Source: Pseudomonadota bacterium (GTDB taxonomy: Bacteria; Pseudomonadota; Gammaproteobacteria; Woeseiales; Woeseiaceae). Taken from it: 10,343 nt of DNA. Location of the stretch: assembly GCA_027295475.1 (NCBI GenBank), contig JAPUKV010000181.1, positions 1 through 10,343 on the forward strand. Direction: 5' to 3'. The notes under the pieces are model-generated. The model saw only the letters and a list, made by a program, of their open reading frames with translations. It did not search any database and was not told the DNA's origin. Of this stretch, positions 1 through 5,768 are shown piece after piece. Numbering within the stretch: position 1 is the stretch's first letter; each line of letters starts with the position of its first letter. Made by a program: the position numbers and the translations under genes.

Positions 1-286
1 GCCGCTCAATCTGCACCATTCCATAGTTGAAATAGCGATCAACAACCGCTGCATCCTCGTTTGTCAGGTCATTAGGCGAGTAAACTGCTTTTGTCCATGA
101 TCTAGCCGGATTGTCCCCCATCATTACCAACTCAAGTTGCATGTCCGCCAGATAATAATCGTTAGTCATCTGCGCCTTCGCAATCTGGGTATTTTGATTT
201 ATCTGAAATGCAACTAATATCAGCCCACCTAGTACACCAACGTTGGCTGCCAATGTGAGCCCGTGATTAACTTTGTCTGTACCCAT
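1..286 (-). CDS. Unrecognised protein with N-terminal membrane segment (partial, 3' end outside window)
   Basis: An ATG at 284-286 opens a minus-strand frame that stays free of stops for 95 codons to the window edge. The start is well supported: GGAGGG lies about 7 bases upstream (near 294-299), the strongest Shine-Dalgarno in the window. The product begins MGTDKVNHGL, then has a small-residue-rich hydrophobic segment at about residues 10-28 (LAANVGVLGGLILVAFQ), then a polar stretch starting INQNTQ and a probably helical region with several Tyr and Met residues. This suggests one membrane anchor followed by a soluble domain. I do not recognise a named family. It recalls uncharacterised single-anchor proteins with an AN-x-GV segment and an EI/QI-x-QN motif common in marine proteobacteria, but that is memory, not a search. 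It is more AT-rich than the gene cluster to its right and reads away from it behind an IS remnant, so it is probably not part of the cell-wall operon. Confidence 0.75.
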   Translation of the reverse strand, partial: MGTDKVNHGLTLAANVGVLGGLILVAFQINQNTQIAKAQMTNDYYLADMQLELVMMGDNPARSWTKAVYSPNDLTNEDAAVVDRYFNYGMVQIER

Positions 287-356
287 GAGAATCCCTCCAA
301 TTTCTTGCTCGATAAATTTTATGCGATAGCGATCTAAACGTCCGCTAGGGGTCGGT

Positions 357-494
357 TGGTCTTACTCGGGTTTCGTGGACACCTTGATTTAGGGCGATAA
401 TACGCCCGGGAGGTGTGACATGAGCCGAAGGAAACGCTACAGCGGCGAGTTCAAACGGGAGGCATTAAGGCGTGCAAACGGCGCAAAAACATGA
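357..494 (+). mobile_element. Remnant of an IS3-family element (left end plus start of orfA)
   Basis: Two things mark this as an IS relic. First, a short frame at 420-494 encodes the typical start of an IS3-family OrfA (see the separate entry). Second, the approximately 60 bases before it contain a strong ribosome site and a stretch near 357-383 (TCGGGTTTCGTGGACACC) that resembles IS3-type terminal sequence as I remember it. The left boundary at about 357 is a guess, because no right inverted repeat or target duplication is visible to fix it. The rest of orfA, all of orfB and the right end are missing, so the element cannot move. The relic sits exactly where gene order after lipB departs from the usual pattern. 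Confidence 0.6.
420..494 (+). pseudogene. Truncated IS3-family transposase OrfA (first ~20 codons)
   Basis: ATG at 420 follows a GGGAGGTG ribosome site about 5 bases upstream. The 24-codon frame reads MSRRKRYSGEFKREALRRAN and then GAKT before a TGA at 492-494. The basic start with the Y-S-x-E-F-K-R-E-A core is characteristic of the N-terminal helix-turn-helix region of IS3-family OrfA proteins, which are usually about 90-100 residues long and bind the element's ends. After about residue 20 the similarity stops abruptly, which fits a deletion endpoint near 479-482 rather than a point mutation. No transposase core (DDE) is present, so this is non-functional. Recognition rests on a short motif only. 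Confidence 0.65.
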
Positions 495-531
495 ATCAAT
501 CACCTCTCGATAGAAATTTAATTTAACGAAC

Positions 532-550
532 GACCCCAAAAAATGGGGCC
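532..550 (-). terminator. Probable intrinsic terminator after lipB
   Basis: An inverted repeat, GACCCCA (532-538), AAAAA loop (539-543), TGGGGCC (544-550), lies 45 bases past the lipB stop. Read as minus-strand RNA it gives a 7-pair stem in which one pair is G-U; on the plus strand that pair would be an A-C mismatch, so the hairpin favours minus-strand transcripts. The following minus-strand bases (about 531 to 511) are T-rich but not a clean T-run, so termination may be partial. It would end the mreB-to-lipB transcript. Confidence 0.55.
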
Positions 551-595
551 CAGGGCGAACCGGGTAGCTGGGCAAATCGAGCAACTTCCTGCGAT

Positions 596-1243
596 TCAGA
601 ATCCGAGGTGCCTTAAAAGGTACGGCTCGAGGTCTCTTGCTACCTCTGACAAGTCTTTTGTCACACCAAGCTCTGCCAGGTCTGTGACCTCGAGATCTTC
701 GAAGCCACAGGGATTGATGCGTGTAAAGGGCTCGAGGTCCATATCGACGTTCAGTGCCATACCGTGGTAGCTGGCGTTTCGCCGTACACGCAGACCGACA
801 CTGCCGATTTTTTTGGCCTGGACGTATACGCCGGGCGCATCCGCTCTGCTTGCCGCCACGATGTTGTATTGGGCCGCCAGATCGATAATGGACTGCTCGA
901 GTGCGGTGACGAGGTCCCGGACGCCCAGTCCGGCCCGTCTCAGATCGATAAGCGGATAGACCATGAGCTGACCGGGCCCGTGATAGGTCACCTGGCCGCC
1001 GCGATCGATCTGGATTACCGGGATATCTCCTGGTGCGAGCACATGCTCACGGCTTGCATTCAGGCCGAGGGTGAAAACCGGTGGGTGCTCGGTAAACCAG
1101 ATTTCGTCGGGTGTCTCATCGCCGCGTGAATTCGTGAACGCCTGCATCGAACGCCACAGCGGTTCGTATTCCCGCCGCCCAAGCGAACGTATCTCGACCG
1201 CTCTTTCGCGACCTGCATGCTGAATCCTGGAAGGTACCGTCAC
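596..1243 (-). CDS. lipB: Octanoyl-[ACP]:protein octanoyltransferase LipB
   Basis: LipB moves the octanoyl chain from acyl carrier protein to a lysine of the lipoyl domains of 2-oxoacid dehydrogenases and of GcvH, the first step of lipoate synthesis in the cytoplasm. The 215-residue product has the family length. It carries the RGGQVTYHGPGQ signature at residues 81-92, the PRADAPGVYV-like segment at about 132-141 (here SRADAPGVYV), KKIGSVGLR with the active-site Lys145, and the INPCG motif with the acyl-thioester Cys179. Both catalytic residues known from E. coli LipB (Cys169, Lys135) are therefore present. The start is a GTG at 1241-1243 that overlaps the ybeD stop as GTGA; there is no clear ribosome site, so translation probably couples to ybeD. 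The usual partner lipA, which inserts the sulfurs, does not follow. Confidence 0.95.
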   Translation of the reverse strand: MTVPSRIQHAGRERAVEIRSLGRREYEPLWRSMQAFTNSRGDETPDEIWFTEHPPVFTLGLNASREHVLAPGDIPVIQIDRGGQVTYHGPGQLMVYPLIDLRRAGLGVRDLVTALEQSIIDLAAQYNIVAASRADAPGVYVQAKKIGSVGLRVRRNASYHGMALNVDMDLEPFTRINPCGFEDLEVTDLAELGVTKDLSEVARDLEPYLLRHLGF

Positions 1244-1512
1244 AGTGCGACCAGAATTTCTTCGTGTTCAGACAGATCGCTGTAAATGTCGTCCAGTTGT
1301 TGCTGATTCTGTGCTTTTATCGTAACCGTAATCGAAAGAAAATTGCCGTTACGGCTCAGCGCCGTGCGAATCGCATCACTGCGAATTTTTCCCGCATGCC
1401 GCTCGATCAGCGCTACCGCCGCATCGCGAAATTCCGGCTGCTCCCGGCCCATCATCTTGATCGGAAAATCGCACGGGAAATCGAGCAGCTTTTGTTCCTT
1501 TGGTACAGTCAT
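1240..1512 (-). CDS. ybeD: DUF493 family protein YbeD
   Basis: This is a 90-residue small protein of the DUF493/YbeD family. E. coli YbeD has an ACT-like (ferredoxin-type) alpha/beta fold resembling regulatory domains, and its function is unknown. Family features seen are LLDFPCDFPIKMMG near the N-terminus (E. coli LLEFPTPFTYKVMG), an ERHAG segment around residues 37-41, a central G-N-x-L-S-I-T-V-T-I strand and the C-terminal LSEHEEILVAL. Its position between dacA and lipB is the conserved one. ATG at 1510-1512 gives an N-terminus that lines up with the family, although no good ribosome site precedes it and a GC-rich hairpin (1527-1541) sits just upstream. The stop overlaps the lipB GTG start by 4 bases. 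A link to lipoate or wall metabolism is only suggested by neighbourhood. Confidence 0.92.
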   Translation of the reverse strand: MTVPKEQKLLDFPCDFPIKMMGREQPEFRDAAVALIERHAGKIRSDAIRTALSRNGNFLSITVTIKAQNQQQLDDIYSDLSEHEEILVAL

Positions 1513-1526
1513 CGGTCACATGCCCG

Positions 1527-1541
1527 GCCCCGGGGAGGGGC
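1527..1541 (-). promoter_or_regulatory. GC-only hairpin in the dacA-ybeD spacer
   Basis: Five G/C pairs (GCCCC at 1527-1531 with GGGGC at 1537-1541) enclose a 5-base loop, all inside the 40-base gap between the dacA stop and the ybeD start. There is no T-run after it on the minus strand, so it is not an obvious terminator. It could slow 3' decay of the upstream message or limit ybeD initiation; both are inference. Confidence 0.4.
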
Positions 1542-1552
1542 GCAATTTCCGC

Positions 1553-2704
1553 TTACTCAAACCAGAGTTTTACGCCGTCGCGGGTGCGTTGCCAGAACGT
1601 TCCACTGGGATTGTCGTTGAGTGCTCGCAAAGGCTCGTTCACCAGGTCGGTGCCGTTGAGGCTCACCCTTAGTTCGGCAAGTGGCTGGCCCTCTGCGATC
1701 GGGCCTACGAGAATAGCCGGAATGTTGAGTACTGACTCGACGGCGTCGTAACTGCCGCGCGGCACGGTGATGTACAGGTCTTCGGGGAGTCCAAGCGGCG
1801 TAAATTCATTCGCGGCTTTCCAGATTCGCGCATTGGTAACGGGTTCACCCGCTCTATACAGCAACTTGGTCTCGAAAAAACGGAAACCGTAATTGATCAG
1901 CGCCTGGCTGCCATTGACACGCGCCTTCGCGCTCGCGGTTCCCAGCACGACGGAGATGATGCGCATGCCGTCTCGCTTCGCAGACGCAATAAGACAGTAG
2001 CCGGCATCATCGGTGTGACCCGTTTTCATACCATCAACAGTGGAATCACGCCAAAGCAATGCATTGCGATTACTCTGCGAAATTTTGTTGTATTCGAATT
2101 CCTTCACCGAATACCAACGATAGTACTCAGGAAACCGGTTGATAATGGCGCGCGCCAGCGTCGCAAGATCTCTCGCGGTCGAATAATGCTGCTCACCGGG
2201 AAGGCCGGTCACGTTTTCGAAATGACTGGAATGCATACCAAGCTTCGCCGCGTACTGATTCATCACTTCGGCGAACACGGACTCGGTGCCGGCTACATGT
2301 TCGGCCAATGCAACACTCGCGTCATTTCCTGACTGCACAATCATGCCGAGCAACAGGTCTTGCACCGTGACCCGTGTCCCAACCTCGATAAACGTTCGCG
2401 AGCCGGGAGTACGCCAGGCCTTTTCGCTGACCGTTACCTGGTCGTCGAGAGCGATCTGTTTCTCAGCCAACGCCGTAAAAATCGCATAAGCCGTCATGAG
2501 CTTGGTCAGACTGGCCGGCGCCAGGCGCTTGTCGGGCTCGAGTGAGCTCAGCTCGTGTCCGGTGTTGCCATCGATGACGAAATAGCTTTTGGCGCCAATG
2601 ATCGGTGGCGACGGAATCGGGCGCATCTCGACAGCGCCCTGGGCCATCGAGGGCACAAGCAATAACACGAGGGAAATCAGGAGGAAAGGGGATTTAAGAC
2701 GCAT
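1553..2704 (-). CDS. dacA: D-alanyl-D-alanine carboxypeptidase DacA (PBP5/6 type)
   Basis: This enzyme is a periplasmic penicillin-binding protein that removes the terminal D-Ala from peptidoglycan pentapeptides, limiting crosslinking and keeping cell shape. The frame is open further upstream into rlpA, but the ATG at 2702-2704 is preferred: it starts MRLKSPFLLISLVLLLVPSM, a clear signal peptide likely cut after AQG/A near residue 24, with an AGGA ribosome-like site just before it. The product is 383 residues. Catalytic motifs are SLTK (Ser65, Lys68), SGN (125-127) and KTG (227-229), with the family's GHTDDAGYCL following. The C-terminal beta domain (about 285-365) ends in FWQRTRDGVKLWFE, a short amphipathic tail of the kind that attaches PBP5-type enzymes to the outer face of the inner membrane. 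An 85-base spacer from rlpA may carry its own promoter. Confidence 0.95.
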   Translation of the reverse strand: MRLKSPFLLISLVLLLVPSMAQGAVEMRPIPSPPIIGAKSYFVIDGNTGHELSSLEPDKRLAPASLTKLMTAYAIFTALAEKQIALDDQVTVSEKAWRTPGSRTFIEVGTRVTVQDLLLGMIVQSGNDASVALAEHVAGTESVFAEVMNQYAAKLGMHSSHFENVTGLPGEQHYSTARDLATLARAIINRFPEYYRWYSVKEFEYNKISQSNRNALLWRDSTVDGMKTGHTDDAGYCLIASAKRDGMRIISVVLGTASAKARVNGSQALINYGFRFFETKLLYRAGEPVTNARIWKAANEFTPLGLPEDLYITVPRGSYDAVESVLNIPAILVGPIAEGQPLAELRVSLNGTDLVNEPLRALNDNPSGTFWQRTRDGVKLWFE

Positions 2705-2726
2705 AAGTCCTGCACACCATTGATAT

Positions 2727-2748
2727 AGGCGTGCGTATTGTAACGCCT
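2727..2748 (-). promoter_or_regulatory. Inverted repeat in the rlpA-dacA spacer
   Basis: AGGCGT (2727-2732) pairs with ACGCCT (2743-2748) around a 10-base loop within the 85-base gap before dacA. The minus-strand loop contains TACAAT, a 5/6 match to a -10 box, but no acceptable -35 lies 16-18 bases upstream of it. The element could be an operator, a processing site or chance. dacA has its own promoter in E. coli, which is the only outside support. Confidence 0.3.
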
Positions 2749-2789
2749 GTGGCAAGAAAAGATCGCCATCGGTCGGCCGCACACCCCTG

Positions 2790-3635
2790 TTATTCAGTAA
2801 CCAGATGCGTCTCGGAGATGCCAAGGTTCTGAAGTCGCGCCACGAGCGAGTCATATTGAATGACGTCGGCAATCGGTCCGATTCTCACCCGGTAAAGGGC
2901 CGGCGATTGACTGTAATCCTCCAGAACGAAAGCATTGCCGACGCCACCGCTCCTCAGGAGGGCGAAGCGGCGGCGTGCGTTCTCCGCATCGCCGAATGCG
3001 CCGACCTGCACATAGATATCGGCTTCGGTTTTCTCTGGCACGATCGCTTTCGTTTTGGCGGGTGGTTTCACTTCGGTCGGCGCCCGAGCGACAGGCGGCG
3101 GGTCCGGCGGTGCATCGAAGCTGATCGCTGTTACTTCAACGAGGCTCGTGCCTTGCCTGATCATGTCCAGGCGCAGCGCCGCCGAATAGGAGAGGTCGAT
3201 AATCCGGTTAGCGACAAACGGACCGCGGTCATTGACCCGAACTATTACGCTCTTGTCGTTCCGAAGGTTTCTGACGCGGACATACGTTGGTAATGGCAGC
3301 GCTTTGTGTGCTGCAGTCATCGCGTACATGTCATACCGCTCATGACTCGACGTCTGGCGTCCATGGAATTTATTACCGTACCAGGAAGCGACACCACGCT
3401 CCTGATAACCATAACTGGAGTCCATCACTGCATAGCGTTTTCCAAGCGCTTCATAGTAGGGTCCATTGCCATAACGGCTCTTTGGCTCCTTGCGCGGCAC
3501 CGGATCGTCGGGCAGGTCGCGTGGCATTACTGAGCCGCTGCGAGGAGGACCATCCTTTGGGGACTTGCCGGCACAACCAGCCAATAGCAAAACCAGAGCA
3601 AGCGACCAAATGAGCAGATATCGCTCAGGTCTCAT
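2790..3635 (-). CDS. rlpA: Septal ring lytic transglycosylase RlpA lipoprotein (DPBB + SPOR)
   Basis: RlpA is an outer-membrane lipoprotein that, in Pseudomonas, cleaves glycan strands lacking stem peptides and helps daughter cells separate. The start chosen is ATG 3633-3635 rather than the longer open frame, because it gives a textbook lipoprotein signal, MRPERYLLIWSLALVLLLAG followed by the lipidated Cys21, and has GAGGT 8 bases upstream. The 281-residue product then has a Pro-rich linker, a double-psi beta-barrel at about 81-172 (GVASWYG, TAAHKALP, VRVNDRGPF, RIIDLS) and a SPOR domain at about 205-281 that binds denuded glycans. Asp102, His110 and Asp136 fall where the Pseudomonas catalytic residues are expected. 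The start overlaps the end of mltB by 11 bases, so two glycan-cutting enzymes are made from adjoining, probably coupled, frames. The D-A-E-N-A-R-R-R motif marks the SPOR helix. Confidence 0.95.
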   Translation of the reverse strand: MRPERYLLIWSLALVLLLAGCAGKSPKDGPPRSGSVMPRDLPDDPVPRKEPKSRYGNGPYYEALGKRYAVMDSSYGYQERGVASWYGNKFHGRQTSSHERYDMYAMTAAHKALPLPTYVRVRNLRNDKSVIVRVNDRGPFVANRIIDLSYSAALRLDMIRQGTSLVEVTAISFDAPPDPPPVARAPTEVKPPAKTKAIVPEKTEADIYVQVGAFGDAENARRRFALLRSGGVGNAFVLEDYSQSPALYRVRIGPIADVIQYDSLVARLQNLGISETHLVTE

Positions 3636-4626
3636 GGCGGCCGACCTCGATCGCGATTTCCTGGCCGAGCTGATGTACGGCCAGGGCGTACATGATGCTG
3701 CGGTTATATCGTGTAATAACGAAGAAGTTATGAAAGCCGACCCAATGCTCGTCACCGTCGGCTCCCTCAAGCGTCAATAACTGGCTTTTATGATCGTTCG
3801 GCAGGTCGGTCGCGAACATGACACCCTGACGGCTCAGCGAGCTGACGGTCTCGGCGGGTTTCAAAGTATTTTCCGGTAGTTTGCCCTGCCAGCTAGTGCT
3901 CAGAGTGGCCCGGGTCACCACTTCGCCGCTCTGTTGCCAGCCGTGCGCAACAAAATAATTCGCAACACTGCCGATGGCGTCCGACCAGTCGGTCCAGATA
4001 TTCCTTTTTCCGTCGGCGCTGCTATCGACGGCATAGGCACGGAAGCTGCTAGGCATGAACTGGGGCGCGCCCATTGCGCCGGCATACGATCCCGTTGCCT
4101 CGGACGCTTCTATATTCTCCTCGCGCACGAGCAGGAGAAACTCCTCGAGTTCCCGTCGGAAGAAAGTGGCCCTGGGCGGGTAATCGAACGCCAGTGTCGT
4201 CAGTGCATCGAGCACACGATAATTGCCGGTAATACGGCCGAAATAGGTTTCGACACCGATGATGGCGACCAGAATTTCGCAGGGAACACCAGTTGCCTCG
4301 CTGATTCTCTTGAGTTCCAACTCGTGCTCGCGCCAGAAGTCCGCGCCTGCCCCGATGCGCTTTTCCGTCAGAAATATGGCGCGATACTCTCGCCAGGACT
4401 TGGTCTTCTCGGCGGGTTTGCTTATCGCTTCGAGAATCGATTCCTGCGTCCTGGCTTGCCGCAATACTCTGTTCAGAGTCGTACGATCGTATTCGTGCTT
4501 TGACACCATCGAATCGATGAACTGCTGAACATCCGATCTTTCGATATCGATGGCGAGGGCGGTCTGTCCGCTGCAAATAAGCAGAATCAGAAGTCCAGTG
4601 TGCCGAATGCCCTTGGCGAATTTCAT
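3625..4626 (-). CDS. mltB: Lytic murein transglycosylase B (MltB family)
   Basis: MltB cleaves the glycan backbone of peptidoglycan with formation of 1,6-anhydromuramic acid ends in the periplasm. The 333-residue product has the SLT-like MltB fold: the catalytic Glu126 sits in AIIGVETYFGR, followed by the diagnostic LDALTTLAFDYPPRA and ELEEFL segments, then GSYAGAMGAPQFMPSSFRAY and AIGSVANYFVAHGW. The N-terminus is a signal sequence ending QTALA before IDIER. A Cys at residue 18 is present, but the LLIC context lacks a small residue before Cys, so this is more likely a soluble, signal peptidase I-processed form than a lipoprotein like E. coli MltB. The ATG shares its A with the last base of the rodA stop (TGATG), and no ribosome site is seen, which points to reinitiation after rodA. 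Its 3' end overlaps rlpA by 11 bases. This rodA-mltB-rlpA order is also found in Pseudomonas. Confidence 0.94.
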   Translation of the reverse strand: MKFAKGIRHTGLLILLICSGQTALAIDIERSDVQQFIDSMVSKHEYDRTTLNRVLRQARTQESILEAISKPAEKTKSWREYRAIFLTEKRIGAGADFWREHELELKRISEATGVPCEILVAIIGVETYFGRITGNYRVLDALTTLAFDYPPRATFFRRELEEFLLLVREENIEASEATGSYAGAMGAPQFMPSSFRAYAVDSSADGKRNIWTDWSDAIGSVANYFVAHGWQQSGEVVTRATLSTSWQGKLPENTLKPAETVSSLSRQGVMFATDLPNDHKSQLLTLEGADGDEHWVGFHNFFVITRYNRSIMYALAVHQLGQEIAIEVGRHET

Positions 4627-5768
4627 CAGTGTGGCAGCAACTTCCGGTGAGTGTGGATCGACATCAGAATACCGAATCCAACCATAAGGGTCACCATCGA
4701 AGTGCCTCCAAAGCTAACCAGCGGTAAGGGTATGCCGACTACCGGAACAATTCCTGTGACCATAGCCGTATTTACAAGAACATAGACAAGAAAAGTCAGA
4801 CTTATGCTGCCGGCGAGCAGCCGCGCATAGGTATCCGGGGCCTGAATGGCGATATATAGCCCTCTGCCGACAACGAAAAGATAAAGGCCCAGGAGACTCA
4901 AGACACCCAGCAGGCCCAGTTCCTCGCCCATGACTGCAAATATGAAGTCCGTCTGACGTTCCGGAAGAAACTCGAGCTGTGCCTGGCTGCCGTTCGTCCA
5001 GCCCTTGCCGAACAAGCCGCCGGAGCCGATGGCTATTTTTGACTGGATGATGTTGTAACCGGCGCCCAGCGGATCGCTGTCGGGATTCAGGAGAGTCAAT
5101 ACGCGCTGCTTCTGGTAGTCCTGCATGAAGTAATTCCACAGGACCATCGCGCCCGGCACCGACATCAGGCCAAGGAAGGCCATCAGCCAAAGTGACATGC
5201 CCGCGAGCACCAGCACGAGAAATCCAGCGGTCGCGATCAGCAACGCTGTTCCAAGGTCTGGTTGCATGGCGATCAGCGCGGTCGGCGCGATCACCAGCAC
5301 CGCGATGATCAGCATGTGGCCGATCCTGGGCGGAAGCTGCCTGTCGTGCAGGTACCAGGCAGCCATCATCGGCACGGCCAGCTTCATGATTTCCGAGGGC
5401 TGGAATCGAATGCCCAGATCGAGCCAGCGTTGTGCCCCCTGGCCAACTTCGCCAAACGTGAGCACGAGAATCAGCAGGACGAGCCCGGCACCATAACCCC
5501 ACGGCGTCCAGCGCCGCAGTACGTCGGGAGGCACCTGGGCGACAACGAACATACCAGCGATTGCGACACTTAGCCTGACGCACTGCTGCAACAACAGATC
5601 CATGTCTTCGCCGACGGCGCTATAGAGAACCACCAGTCCCAAACCGCATATGAGCAGCAGGCCGCCGAGCAACTTCCCGTCGACGTTCAAACGCCGCATG
5701 ATCCTCGCCGCGTTACCCAGTGGCGCCGCTTTGCGTTCGAGCAGCTGCTCCGTGTCACTAAAGCGCAT
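4626..5768 (-). CDS. rodA: Rod-shape SEDS glycosyltransferase RodA (MrdB)
   Basis: RodA is the integral-membrane glycosyltransferase that polymerises lipid II into glycan strands in the Rod complex, working with PBP2. The 380-residue product is almost wholly hydrophobic, consistent with about 10 membrane helices. SEDS signatures visible are GQGAQRWLDLGIRFQPSEIMK (109-129), the large periplasmic loop with PDSDPLGAGYNIIQSKIAIGSG, LPERQTDFIFAVMGEELG carrying the likely catalytic Asp274 (the essential Asp of SEDS proteins), and the C-terminal GIPLPLVSFGGTS and SIHTHRK. Start ATG 5766-5768 overlaps mrdA by 11 bases. A second in-frame ATG at residue 24 (5697-5699) would give a length closer to E. 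coli RodA (370) and cannot be excluded. The overlap with mrdA fits production of the two partners in matched amounts. Confidence 0.95.
   Translation of the reverse strand: MRFSDTEQLLERKAAPLGNAARIMRRLNVDGKLLGGLLLICGLGLVVLYSAVGEDMDLLLQQCVRLSVAIAGMFVVAQVPPDVLRRWTPWGYGAGLVLLILVLTFGEVGQGAQRWLDLGIRFQPSEIMKLAVPMMAAWYLHDRQLPPRIGHMLIIAVLVIAPTALIAMQPDLGTALLIATAGFLVLVLAGMSLWLMAFLGLMSVPGAMVLWNYFMQDYQKQRVLTLLNPDSDPLGAGYNIIQSKIAIGSGGLFGKGWTNGSQAQLEFLPERQTDFIFAVMGEELGLLGVLSLLGLYLFVVGRGLYIAIQAPDTYARLLAGSISLTFLVYVLVNTAMVTGIVPVVGIPLPLVSFGGTSMVTLMVGFGILMSIHTHRKLLPH

Larger units (their letters stand above)
287..595. other. Gene-poor junction between lipB and the left-edge gene
   Basis: This 309-base stretch holds no complete gene. 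From left to right it contains the AT-rich leader and ribosome site of the left-edge gene (287 to about 350), the IS3-type remnant (about 357-494), an AT-rich piece with no recognisable content (495-531) and the probable lipB terminator (532-550). The remainder (551-595) is the 3' flank of lipB. In many gammaproteobacteria lipA would start here; no lipA-like coding is present on either strand. Confidence 0.8.

Noticed and set aside
626..736. Three CTCGAG sites within 111 bases
   Set aside because: All three fall in lipB codons for Leu-Glu or Arg-Ala-type contexts such as DLEP and DLEV; no wider repeat unit surrounds them.
2705..2872. Longer dacA start inside rlpA
   Set aside because: The extra 56 residues would place the signal peptide internally; the ATG at 2704 begins a standard signal sequence.
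2805..3293. Plus-strand open frame of 162 codons inside rlpA
   Set aside because: It lies antisense to the conserved DPBB and SPOR coding of rlpA, has no recognisable domain or ribosome site, and is explained by the codon bias of the opposite strand.
3636..3770. Longer rlpA start inside mltB
   Set aside because: The extra 45 residues come before a perfect lipoprotein signal with LAGC, so the ATG at 3635 is the real start.
4049..4576. Alternative minus-strand frame inside mltB
   Set aside because: It is in a different frame over conserved MltB residues, including the catalytic Glu region, and its product is Arg-rich without any family features.
4714..5583. Long 289-codon alternative minus-strand frame inside rodA
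   Set aside because: It overlaps the well-supported SEDS reading frame completely; the Arg/Ala/Pro-rich translation is a frame-shift shadow of GC-rich membrane protein coding.
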